Assembly: GCA_023264015.1 (NCBI GenBank)
Contig: JALQTJ010000009.1
Location: 1 to 41,310 of the forward strand
From: Flavobacteriaceae bacterium
GTDB taxonomy: Bacteria; Bacteroidota; Bacteroidia; Flavobacteriales; Flavobacteriaceae
Reading direction: 5' to 3'
DNA length: 41,310 nt
In this document: in pieces, positions 24,408 through 32,428 of the stretch
Numbering within the stretch: position 1 is the first letter of the stretch
Layout of the letters: each line of letters begins with the position of its first letter
Translations under genes and position numbers: made by a program
Notes under the pieces: generated by a model
Told to the model about the DNA's origin: nothing
What the model saw: the letters and a program-made list of their open reading frames with translations, nothing else
The model's database searches: none

Positions 24408-25747
24408 ATACCCGTATAGTTGAAGGGAGTAATGGCTCGTAGTTCGGCCTTTACTTCTTCAGCTACATCGAGCTGGGTGATGAAATCTGCTATTGAAGCT
24501 TCTGTGATCGCTTCATTGGTTCGCGTTAACGCTTTTAGGGCTTCGTAGGGGTTAGGATATCCTTCTCGTCTTAAAACCGTTTGTATCGCCTCAGCTACCA
24601 CGGCCCAGTTATTAGAAAGATCAGCATTAATCTTTTCTCTATTGACCAAAAGCTTTCCGAGTCCTTTTTCGATTGATTTTAAAGATAAAAGGGTGTGCGC
24701 TATTGGAACTCCAATATTTCTCAACACGGTACTATCGGTCAAATCTCTTTGTAGGCGAGAAACAGGGAGTTTTGCTGCCAAATGTTCGAAGAGTGCATTA
24801 GCGACACCTAGGTTTCCTTCTGCATTTTCAAAGTCAATCGGATTCACTTTGTGGGGCATGGCAGACGATCCTACTTCTCCAGCCTTGATTTTCTGTTTAA
24901 AATAATCAAGAGATACATAGGCCCACACGTCTCGAGAAAAGTCAATGAGAATGGTGTTAAGGCGCTTTAGACCATCAAACAAAGAGGCCAGATGATCGTA
25001 GTGCTCGATCTGGGTAGTAGGAAAACTATAATCTAATCCTAAACGTTCTTCTACAAAAGTTTTGGCGAAGCTTTTCCAGTCGTTCCCCGGGTACGCCACA
25101 GCATGTGCATTAAAATTACCAGTAGCTCCTCCAAATTTGCCTGCATACTTCTGGTCGAGCAGACCGTTAAGTTGTTCTTCAAGCCGTGCTACAAATACCG
25201 CTATTTCTTTCCCTAGACGTGTAGGAGAAGCGGGTTGTCCATGGGTTCTGGCGAGCATAGAGATGTCATCCCATTCTGCCGCTCTAACCTTGAGTTCTTC
25301 TAGTAACTTACGATAAGCCGGAAGTATGGATTGCTCCATTGCATGCTTAAGAGAAAGGGGTATCGCAGTATTGTTGATGTCTTGCGAGGTTAGGCCAAAA
25401 TGAATGAACTCTTTAACCGCGCCTAAACCTAGCTCGTCGATGTGTTTTTTTATGAAATACTCGACTGCTTTTACATCGTGATTGGTGGTTTGCTCGATGG
25501 TTTTTACCTCTGTGGCGTCTTCTTCAGTAAAGTTGAGGTAAAGAGCTCTAAGCCCTTCAATTTGTACTGTGCTAAGGGATGAAAGCGGATGTAATCCGGT
25601 TTCGTTCAGGAAGATAAAGTATTCTACTTCAACCCAAATGCGATAGCGAATGAGCGCGAATTCTGAAAAATAGGGTGCAAGTTCTTCGAGTTTACTTCGG
25701 TATCTGCCGTCGATGGGCGAAACTGCCGTTAATTCGTTTAGATTCAT
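24404..25747 (-). CDS. purB: Adenylosuccinate lyase
   Basis: A 447-residue member of the fumarase/aspartase superfamily. It splits SAICAR to AICAR and adenylosuccinate to AMP, both giving fumarate. Motifs: SPIDGRYRSKLEELAPYFSE at the start, TSQDINNTAI, and the signature loop GSSAMPHKVNPIDFENAEGN. I prefer the ATG at 25747. The longer frame begins with a TTG at 25765 that is part of the TACCTTTG -7 box. Together with purL it is one of two purine genes in the window, each with its own promoter. Confidence 0.96.
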   Translation of the reverse strand: MNLNELTAVSPIDGRYRSKLEELAPYFSEFALIRYRIWVEVEYFIFLNETGLHPLSSLSTVQIEGLRALYLNFTEEDATEVKTIEQTTNHDVKAVEYFIKKHIDELGLGAVKEFIHFGLTSQDINNTAIPLSLKHAMEQSILPAYRKLLEELKVRAAEWDDISMLARTHGQPASPTRLGKEIAVFVARLEEQLNGLLDQKYAGKFGGATGNFNAHAVAYPGNDWKSFAKTFVEERLGLDYSFPTTQIEHYDHLASLFDGLKRLNTILIDFSRDVWAYVSLDYFKQKIKAGEVGSSAMPHKVNPIDFENAEGNLGVANALFEHLAAKLPVSRLQRDLTDSTVLRNIGVPIAHTLLSLKSIEKGLGKLLVNREKINADLSNNWAVVAEAIQTVLRREGYPNPYEALKALTRTNEAITEASIADFITQLDVAEEVKAELRAITPFNYTGI

Positions 25748-25762
25748 GGTAGATTCAAAAAA

Positions 25763-25770
25763 CAAAGGTA
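25763..25770 (-). promoter_or_regulatory. -7 box for purB
   Basis: TACCTTTG on the minus strand matches TAnnTTTG and lies 15 bases before the ATG at 25747. The same octamer precedes purL and the DEAD-box helicase gene. No clear TTG -33 box is seen. Confidence 0.55.
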
Positions 25771-25804
25771 TTCATAAAACCTGAGCTGAAAAGAACTTGT
25801 CTTC

Positions 25805-26587
25805 TTAACGATTCAAGACTTTGTATTCTTCATAGCACAAATTCAAGGCGTCCAGAATTTGCAAATCATTCGCCGATTGGATGAAGCCCTCTGAATAATT
25901 ACATTGATTAAGCATGCGTTCGATTTCAGAACGATCAATTTGCAATAGTGCTGTTAGCGTTTCTCGGTCAAACTTTGTTACCAGTAACGATCGAATGCTC
26001 TCGTCTTGCTTGATATTGGGGAGTTTTCTTAGCTGAGGAGCCTTTTTGGAGAATAGTGAGCCAATGCTTTCTAATGGATTCAAAAGACTACTGATTACCT
26101 TTTGCGCCCCTCTTGATCTGCTATTTCTGGCCTCGTAACTCTTATTAAGTCCTGAAATACTGTACTGAAAGGCAGTGCTTATGGGTAGGTATTTGATGTC
26201 AATTTCAAGAAATCCAGTTAACTGATAAGGACGGACCACGACTTCTTCTAGTGCGTACGCTAATTCGGTTAGGGCAATAGTCGATCCTTCTATATTTAAG
26301 AGGTCATTATTTACCCTAATCTTCTCAGATTTATAACCGAGATAAGTGACATATAGCGTGTCACCAACTTGTGCGGTAATCTCAAAAGCTCCTTCTTGGT
26401 CGGTTATCGTTCCGACGATGGATTGAAGATTAATGATATGAACACTCTCTAGTGGTAAACTATTCGTAGCACTCACCACCTTCGCCTTAAGTTGCTTTGG
26501 AGGATTGCCTTCGTTCTGTGCCCACACTCCTAGGGTCAATAAGAAAAGGATAGAAGTCAGGAGCGCTTTAGGTGTGATCACATTCAA
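25805..26587 (-). CDS. Exported protein with carboxypeptidase regulatory-like domain
   Basis: A 260-residue protein. Residues 1-23 are a signal peptide ending VWAQ. The next 90 residues form a CarboxypepD_reg-like beta-sandwich (LKAKVVSATNSLPLESVHI, then GTITDQEGAFEI and DTLYVTYLGYKS). This domain is common at the start of Bacteroidota outer-membrane proteins. The C-terminal half (about 130-260) is unrecognised and helical. No TonB receptor barrel follows, so it is a small stand-alone protein. Its start codon is a TTG at 26587 with a stop codon just upstream in frame. A GTG at 26581 is an alternative. Function unknown. Confidence 0.75.
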   Translation of the reverse strand: MNVITPKALLTSILFLLTLGVWAQNEGNPPKQLKAKVVSATNSLPLESVHIINLQSIVGTITDQEGAFEITAQVGDTLYVTYLGYKSEKIRVNNDLLNIEGSTIALTELAYALEEVVVRPYQLTGFLEIDIKYLPISTAFQYSISGLNKSYEARNSRSRGAQKVISSLLNPLESIGSLFSKKAPQLRKLPNIKQDESIRSLLVTKFDRETLTALLQIDRSEIERMLNQCNYSEGFIQSANDLQILDALNLCYEEYKVLNR

Positions 26588-26636
26588 TAATTTCTAGAAA
26601 ATTACGAAAGAGCGGCAAGAATACAGCCTCTAAAGC

Positions 26637-28346
26637 TTAGTAAAATCCTTTTCTTGGTTTTTTAGAACGTGATTTTTTACTTGGATGACTAAAATTTCTA
26701 GAGGTTTTAGTTCCTTTTCGACCGCTTTTCTGTTTCTTATTTCTGCCACTATCTTGTGTGACTTCTACATTGATTTGATGTGAACCGAAGGGCTTACCAG
26801 GAAGCAGGCCTAATACGCGCTCACTCATCGCTGTATCTACATTAAAGAAAGAAAAATTCTTCAGCACATCGACCTTGAACAAATCGTCTTTCTCAAGACT
26901 GAGTTCTTCGCGAAGAAAATCTTTAAGTGACCTCCAATCGAACCCGTCGCGCTCACCGAGATTGATAAAGAAACGCACTTCATTTTGATAGCTTTTTCCT
27001 TTTGAGAATGAATCTTCTGAAGCAGGGCTAAGCGTGCCATTTGAATTTTGATAATATTTCTGAAGTCTATTAAAAACCTCGCTGAACACCTTTTTTATGA
27101 GCTCGTCTTTGGTAAGCTTCTTTAGGGATTTCTGAAGCTCTGGCAAATAACTGTCAAGCTGCTCATGAACCTCGATCTCGGCTAGCTTTTGAGCGTGCTT
27201 ATGCAATTGATTTTGAATGATTTCTTCAACGCTCGGAACGTTTCCTTCTGCAAAGGGCTGCTTGAGTCTTTTTTGAAAGGCACCGATCTTTTGACGATCG
27301 CTAGAGGTGGTAAGACAATACGAATAGCCCGTTTTGCCTGCTCTTCCTGTACGTCCACTACGGTGATTATAGGTTTCAGGATCGTCTGGCATTTGATAGT
27401 GAATAACATGAGTAATGTCATCAACGTCTATGCCTCTTGCGGCAACATCGGTAGCAATCAGAATTTGTAATTGTCTTTTTCTGAAGCCCGCCATGACCAG
27501 GTCGCGCTGATTTTGGCTGAGGTCACCGTGAAGTGCCCCCGCGTTGTACCCGTCTTCAATGAGACGTTCGGCGATTTTCTGGGTTTCGATCTTTGTTCTG
27601 CAAAAGACCACCGCAAACAATTCTGGATCACTGTCAACAAGACGCTTGAGAATTTGGTAACGGGTGCGTGAAGTAACTTGAAAGTAGAAGTGACTGACTG
27701 AGTTGGTTCCTTCATTTTTGGATCCCACCGTGATTTCGATGGGTTTGCGCATAAATTCTTTAGCAATCTGAGCCACTTCTTTAGGCATAGTTGCTGAGAA
27801 GAGCCATGTTTGCTTTGTATTAGGGGTGTGGCTAAGAATGCTTTTAATGTCTTGATAGAACCCCATGTTTAGCATTTCATCGGCTTCATCTAAGACACAG
27901 TAATCAATCGCATCAATCGAAAGCATTCTGCGTTCAATCAAATCAATTAATCTTCCTGGAGTGGCAACAACAATATGAGCACCTCTTTTTATTTGATCTG
28001 CTTGCTCTCGAATACTTGCACCTCCGTATACCGCAACCACCGAAACCCGGTTGAGTTCAGAGGCGTATTTCTTAATTTCTTGAGTGATTTGAAGGCATAA
28101 TTCGCGCGTGGGTGCTATGATAAGCCCTTGAACTTTACGCTCTTCAGGCTGTATTTTCTGTAATAACGGAAAGCCAAAGGCCGCCGTTTTTCCAGTTCCC
28201 GTTTGTGCAAGAGCAACCATGTCGGTTTCTTGCTCTAAAAGTGCAGGAATTGCTTTTTGTTGAATTTCAGTGGGGTCAGTAAAGCCCAATTGTTCAATTG
28301 CTTGAAGCAGAGGGGCAGATAGTCCAAGGGACTTAAATGATTGCAT
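26637..28346 (-). CDS. DEAD-box RNA helicase with DbpA-type C-terminal domain
   Basis: A 569-residue ATP-dependent RNA helicase. Motifs in order: Q motif region, AQTGTGKTAAFGFP (motif I), PTREL, VATPGRLIDL, VLDEADEMLN (motif II), FSATMPKEV, ARGIDV and HRSGRTGRAGKTG (motif VI). After the helicase core (about residues 1-365) and a helical linker lies a C-terminal RNA-binding domain of the DbpA/CsdA type (VRFFINLGERDGF and onwards). A highly basic tail rich in lysine, arginine and serine closes the protein. It probably helps ribosome assembly or RNA decay, and CsdA-like cold adaptation is possible. Confidence 0.93.
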   Translation of the reverse strand: MQSFKSLGLSAPLLQAIEQLGFTDPTEIQQKAIPALLEQETDMVALAQTGTGKTAAFGFPLLQKIQPEERKVQGLIIAPTRELCLQITQEIKKYASELNRVSVVAVYGGASIREQADQIKRGAHIVVATPGRLIDLIERRMLSIDAIDYCVLDEADEMLNMGFYQDIKSILSHTPNTKQTWLFSATMPKEVAQIAKEFMRKPIEITVGSKNEGTNSVSHFYFQVTSRTRYQILKRLVDSDPELFAVVFCRTKIETQKIAERLIEDGYNAGALHGDLSQNQRDLVMAGFRKRQLQILIATDVAARGIDVDDITHVIHYQMPDDPETYNHRSGRTGRAGKTGYSYCLTTSSDRQKIGAFQKRLKQPFAEGNVPSVEEIIQNQLHKHAQKLAEIEVHEQLDSYLPELQKSLKKLTKDELIKKVFSEVFNRLQKYYQNSNGTLSPASEDSFSKGKSYQNEVRFFINLGERDGFDWRSLKDFLREELSLEKDDLFKVDVLKNFSFFNVDTAMSERVLGLLPGKPFGSHQINVEVTQDSGRNKKQKSGRKGTKTSRNFSHPSKKSRSKKPRKGFY

Positions 28347-28363
28347 TAGGTTGTATTTCGCTG

Positions 28364-28371
28364 CAAAGGTA
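28364..28371 (-). promoter_or_regulatory. -7 box for the DEAD-box helicase
   Basis: TACCTTTG on the minus strand matches TAnnTTTG, 17 bases before the helicase start at 28346. It lies between this gene and rdgB on the same strand, so the helicase can be transcribed independently. The -33 box is not clear. Confidence 0.55.
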
Positions 28372-28396
28372 GACTATTCTTATTCTACGCTAGTAA

Positions 28397-28993
28397 CTAT
28401 TCTTTATCTCGTAAAAAGTCTATTAGCTTCTCTGTTGCCCTCGCCCTGTGACTAAGCGTCTTTTTGGTTTCTGCGCTAAGTTCGCCAAAGGTTTTAGTGT
28501 ACCCATCAGGAATGAAGATAGGATCGTAGCCAAAACCGTTTTCTCCTCGGCTTTCTTTTGCTATAATTCCGTGCACAACGCCTTCAAAATAAGTTGTTTG
28601 ACCCTCTGCTTCGATGAAGCAAAAAATTGTTTTGAAGTAGGCCTGGCGGTTGGTGATTCCGGCTAATTTATCCAGTACTAATTGATTGTTTATGTGGTAA
28701 TCTCTCTTTCCACTGTAGTGGGCAGAATGTACCCCGGGTTCTCCATTTAAGGCTTCTATGAACAGACCGCTATCATCAGAGAAACAGGGCAATTTAAATA
28801 AGTCGAAAACGGTTTTGGCTTTTTGTAAGGCATTGGCTTCAAGCGTGTCTCCGGTTTCAGGAATTTCTTCGTTATATCCGAGTTCGGTGAGAGAAACTAT
28901 TTTTTTTGAGGGTGAGAGTAGACGAGAGAGCTCGCTCACCTTCGCTGGATTGTGTGTTGCGAAAAGCAGTCGGTCAGCGGATAAATGGTTCAT
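28397..28993 (-). CDS. rdgB: Non-canonical purine NTP pyrophosphatase (RdgB/HAM1)
   Basis: A 198-residue house-cleaning enzyme that hydrolyses dITP, XTP and ITP to the monophosphates. It begins with LLFATHNPAKVSELSRLL (the SHR-like TxNxxK motif). FSDDSGLFIEALNGEPGVHS carries the metal-binding and catalytic aspartates, and GFGYDPIFIPDGYTKTFGEL and SHRARA close the site. The length is usual for the family. It is divergent from the serine-synthesis fusion gene. Confidence 0.95.
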   Translation of the reverse strand: MNHLSADRLLFATHNPAKVSELSRLLSPSKKIVSLTELGYNEEIPETGDTLEANALQKAKTVFDLFKLPCFSDDSGLFIEALNGEPGVHSAHYSGKRDYHINNQLVLDKLAGITNRQAYFKTIFCFIEAEGQTTYFEGVVHGIIAKESRGENGFGYDPIFIPDGYTKTFGELSAETKKTLSHRARATEKLIDFLRDKE

Positions 28994-29045
28994 AACTAGT
29001 GTGGAGGTATATCGTTTTCTAAAGGTTTAAAACATAAAATAAGGC

Positions 29046-29053
29046 TACATTTG
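29046..29053 (+). promoter_or_regulatory. -7 box for the serine biosynthesis fusion gene
   Basis: TACATTTG is an exact TAnnTTTG box. Its last three bases are the TTG at which the long open frame (29051) would start. This supports the GTG at 29078 as the real start. No clear TTG -33 box precedes it. Confidence 0.55.
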
Positions 29054-29077
29054 CTTATCAATCATCAAACGTTAATC

Positions 29078-30961
29078 GTGGCTACTTCTTACGTTTTTGA
29101 CTTCGACAGCACGATAACAAGGGTTGAAGCCCTTGACATCTTAGCCGAGATCGCTTTAGCTGACAATCCTAAAAAAGATCAGATTGTAGCTCAAATTCAA
29201 GAAATAACAAATCTAGGAATTGACGGAGAAATTTCCTTTACAGAATCATTAGAGCGCAGAATCAAGTTACTTCGAGCTCATCGTTCACAGCTCGATCAAC
29301 TGATTGAGGAATTGAGCGAAAAGATTAGTGACTCTTTTGTGCGAAATCAGCAATTTTTTGAAATGTATAAAGACCAGATTTATGTGGTCTCATGTGGTTT
29401 TAAAGAATTTATTGTTCCCATTGTAAAGCAGTTTCATATTGAAGCGGATCGTGTTTATGCCAACACTTTTATTTTTGATGATGACGGTTATATCGTTGGG
29501 TTCGATACGGCAAATGTGTTGTCTTCTCATAACGGTAAAATCAGTTGTTTGAAAAACATGAACCTCTCTGGTGAAGTTCAGGTGATTGGTGACGGGTATT
29601 CAGATTACGTCATGAGAGAGGCTGGTATTGCTGACCGATTCTTTGCTTACACCGAGAATGTAAAACGCGAAAAGGCGATGAAAAACGCCGATCATATTGC
29701 CGAAAATTTAGACGAATTTTTATTTATAAACGATTTGCCAAGAAACGTATCCTATCCGAAGAACCGAATTAAAATGTTGCTTCTCGAAAATATTCATCAC
29801 GACGCCTTATTGCGTTTAGAAAGTGACGGATATGCGGTAGAGCTCGTAAGTACCAGTTTAAATGAAGATGAACTTATTGAACGCATTAAAGGTGTTCATG
29901 TGCTCGGAATACGTTCAAAAACAAAGGTGACTAAGGCAGTTTTAGAAGCAGCGGATAAACTATTAGTAGTTGCCGCTTTCTGTATAGGTACCACCCAGAT
30001 TGACCTTGAGGCGTGCAAGAATAATGGGGTTGTGGTGTTCAATGCACCTTTTAGCAACACCCGCTCTGTAGTAGAACTCGCAATAGGTCAGGTGATTATG
30101 CTGATGCGTAGTGTGTTTGAGCGTTCTTCTGAAATGCACCAGGGTGTTTGGAATAAAACTGCTTCTGGTTCTAAAGAAGTTAGAGGAAAAACGCTGGGTA
30201 TCGTGGGTTATGGAAATATTGGTAAGCAACTTTCTATCCTTGCAGAGGCAATGGGAATGCGTGTTTGCTATTACGATGTTCAGGATGCTTTGGCTTTAGG
30301 GAATGCACAAAAGGTTGACGACTTAGACGAATTGTTGCGTCAGAGTGATGTGGTTTCTTTACACGTGGACGATAACCCCCAAAACAAAGATCTTATTGGC
30401 GACAGAGAGCTTTCTCTGATGAAGCCGGGTGCCATTCTTGTCAATTTGTCTAGAGGATTCGTTGTTGATATAGATGCTTTGGCAAAACACCTTAAATCGG
30501 GCCATATCGCTGGTGCAGCAGTAGATGTCTATCCTGTTGAGCCAAAGGCAAATGGTGACTTTAGCACTCCGCTTCAAGGGATTCCTAATGTGATTCTCAC
30601 ACCACATGTTGGAGGATCAACCATTGAGGCTCAGAAAGATATTGCAGATTTTGTTCCAAAGAAGATCTTAGGTTATATCAATTCAGGAACTACAGAAGAT
30701 GCGGTGAACTTTCCGACTATTCGATTACCTCAGCAGAAAGACCGACACCGTTTTCTGCACATCCACCGAAACGTCCCTGGTGTTATGGCCGAAATCAATA
30801 AAGTCTTGGCCTCCTATCAATTGAACTTAGTAGGTCAGTACTTATCTACTGACCCGGAGGTGGGATACGTGATTTCTGATGTGAATAACGCCTACAATCC
30901 TGAAGTGGTTTCGGCCCTTAAGGCGATCCCGAATACTATAAAATTTAGGGTGCTTTATTAG
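29078..30961 (+). CDS. HAD phosphatase (phosphoserine-type) fused to D-3-phosphoglycerate dehydrogenase
   Basis: A 627-residue fusion. Residues 1-215 are a HAD phosphatase of the SerB type: DFDST with nucleophile Asp8 and Asp10, motif II Ser105 (VVSCGF), motif III Lys154, and motif IV GDGYSD at 171-176. From about residue 230 comes a phosphoglycerate dehydrogenase. It has the NAD-binding GIVGYGNIGKQL, catalytic Arg in NLSRGFVVD, Glu in VYPVEP and His in TPHVGGST. A C-terminal ACT domain (about 555-627) would bind serine. One protein may thus do the first and last steps of serine synthesis, with the transaminase (SerC) separate. Motif IV has Ser where SerB usually has Asn, so phosphoserine specificity is likely but not certain. 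The start is GTG at 29078. Confidence 0.88.
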   Translation: MATSYVFDFDSTITRVEALDILAEIALADNPKKDQIVAQIQEITNLGIDGEISFTESLERRIKLLRAHRSQLDQLIEELSEKISDSFVRNQQFFEMYKDQIYVVSCGFKEFIVPIVKQFHIEADRVYANTFIFDDDGYIVGFDTANVLSSHNGKISCLKNMNLSGEVQVIGDGYSDYVMREAGIADRFFAYTENVKREKAMKNADHIAENLDEFLFINDLPRNVSYPKNRIKMLLLENIHHDALLRLESDGYAVELVSTSLNEDELIERIKGVHVLGIRSKTKVTKAVLEAADKLLVVAAFCIGTTQIDLEACKNNGVVVFNAPFSNTRSVVELAIGQVIMLMRSVFERSSEMHQGVWNKTASGSKEVRGKTLGIVGYGNIGKQLSILAEAMGMRVCYYDVQDALALGNAQKVDDLDELLRQSDVVSLHVDDNPQNKDLIGDRELSLMKPGAILVNLSRGFVVDIDALAKHLKSGHIAGAAVDVYPVEPKANGDFSTPLQGIPNVILTPHVGGSTIEAQKDIADFVPKKILGYINSGTTEDAVNFPTIRLPQQKDRHRFLHIHRNVPGVMAEINKVLASYQLNLVGQYLSTDPEVGYVISDVNNAYNPEVVSALKAIPNTIKFRVLY

Positions 30962-30965
30962 GAGC

Positions 30966-31439
30966 TCATTCGTGGTGATAGGGCTCATTGTTTAGAATAG
31001 TAAAAGCCCTATACAACTGTTCTAAAAATATCGGACGAACCATCTGATGAGTAAACGTCATCTTAGAAAGCGAAAGCTTGATTTGAATAAGAGCATCTAA
31101 ACGGGTTGAAAATCCATAGGCACCCCCAATCAAAAAGCAGCATTCAGAGATGCCTAAATCGCGTTTTTGGCCAATGAATTGGGCAAATGCAACCGAGGAT
31201 TTTTCTTGTCCCTTATCGTCTAAAGCGATGATAAAAGCTTTTGGGTTAAGGTGTTTTAAAATTTCTTTTGCCTCGTAGTCGAGAATCTCCTTTTCAGAAA
31301 GGTTTTTAGATTTCGTCAGTGTTTTGGCAATGAGGAGTGTAAAACTGCAATAGCGACTTAAACGTTTCTGATACTCATCGGCCAGAGCACTGATGGCACC
31401 AGAGTCGGTCTTTCCGACAGCAATAAGGGTCACCTTCAT
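30966..31439 (-). CDS. rlmH: 23S rRNA (pseudouridine1915-N3)-methyltransferase RlmH
   Basis: A 157-residue SPOUT-family methyltransferase acting on helix 69 of the 23S rRNA. It starts MKVTLIAVGKTDSGA, has the SAM-binding knot segment FLIGGAYGFS, and ends with the family signature MTFTHQMVRPIFLEQLYRAF and the conserved NEPYHHE tail. The frame is open upstream to 31505, but the extra 22 residues are not part of the family. The ATG at 31439 gives the usual length of about 155. It is divergent from the YihY gene with 54 bases between. Confidence 0.95.
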   Translation of the reverse strand: MKVTLIAVGKTDSGAISALADEYQKRLSRYCSFTLLIAKTLTKSKNLSEKEILDYEAKEILKHLNPKAFIIALDDKGQEKSSVAFAQFIGQKRDLGISECCFLIGGAYGFSTRLDALIQIKLSLSKMTFTHQMVRPIFLEQLYRAFTILNNEPYHHE

Positions 31440-31493
31440 TTTTACTAATTTCGTTTTGTTAAAGGTAAGGCCATCGGTTAAGCTTGAAAAATT

Positions 31494-32426
31494 ATGAAAC
31501 AGCAACTGTTAAAATCAATTGACCGATTCTATCGTTTTGCGTCCTTGTGGTTGAAACGTATCAGTTTGCCTGGCTATAAAGGCTTTACACTCTTTGATTT
31601 GATTTCACTTTACTGGTCTGGACTCATCAAGGGAGCACTTAGTTCTAGGGCAAGTGCCATTGCTTTTAGCTTATTTACCGCATTGTTTCCGCTGTTGATT
31701 TTCTTGCTGACCTTGATGCCGCATCTGTTTGAGCTCGTTCAGGCAAATGCCTCTTATGACTTAACCCTTTTTAGATTTTTAGAAGCGTTCTTACCTGAGG
31801 CTACGGCAGATTATTTTTCGCAGATCTTCACCGAGCTTAAAGAAAAGAACACAGGCACTTTGCTGTCTTCGACCTTCGTGCTCTCTATTTTTTTAGTTGC
31901 GAACGGTGTGAATAGCATATTTAGTGAATTCGCTCATTCTTACCATGTAGCCTTTACACGAAATTTCTTCAAGCAGTATCTCTATTCCTTTGCAGTAGGG
32001 GTCTCCCTGGCGTTGGGGGTAAGTTTAGGGGCTCTCGGATTTGTTTATTCGGAGTGGTACCTGAATCAGCTCAGTGTATCTGCAGATTTCTTCTCTGCTA
32101 GATTGTTACAGCGGTTTCTGGTAGTATTCGTTATTTTTTTGGCTACGGCATCTCTTTACTTTTTTGGAACCGCCAGAAAGGCGCGTACCTCTTTCTTTTC
32201 ATGGGGCCCACTTATGACTACGGTACTTATTGTTATTACCTCTTATTTCTTCGGAATATATGTCGATGAATTTGCAAGTTATAACGAACTGTATGGAGCA
32301 TTGGGAGGATTGTTGATTCTCATGTTTTACCTCTGGTTAAACTCAAACATACTGCTCTTAGGATATGAACTTAACGTTCTTCTGGCTCGATTTAAAAGAG
32401 GAGAAGATCCTTCAGCAACCGCTTAA
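31494..32426 (+). CDS. YihY/BrkB-family inner membrane protein
   Basis: A 310-residue integral membrane protein with about six predicted transmembrane segments. The first is near residues 57-78, others near 118-140, 158-183, 202-220, 230-252 and 264-290. The segment SSRASAIAFSLFTALFPLLI is the typical start of the YihY domain. The C-terminal LGGLLILMFYLWLNSNILLL, then GYELN, is the conserved end. The family name BrkB refers to serum resistance, but its actual activity is unclear. The stop lies two bases before priA, so they form an operon. Confidence 0.9.
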   Translation: MKQQLLKSIDRFYRFASLWLKRISLPGYKGFTLFDLISLYWSGLIKGALSSRASAIAFSLFTALFPLLIFLLTLMPHLFELVQANASYDLTLFRFLEAFLPEATADYFSQIFTELKEKNTGTLLSSTFVLSIFLVANGVNSIFSEFAHSYHVAFTRNFFKQYLYSFAVGVSLALGVSLGALGFVYSEWYLNQLSVSADFFSARLLQRFLVVFVIFLATASLYFFGTARKARTSFFSWGPLMTTVLIVITSYFFGIYVDEFASYNELYGALGGLLILMFYLWLNSNILLLGYELNVLLARFKRGEDPSATA

Positions 32427-32428
32427 CC

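Noticed and set aside
27458-27766. 102-codon open frame on the minus strand
   Set aside because: It is an alternative frame inside the DEAD-box helicase, which has all its motifs, and the composition is that of a shadow frame.
30966-31505. Longer start for rlmH
   Set aside because: The added 22 residues precede the typical MKVTLIAVGK start and would overlap the start of the divergent YihY gene.
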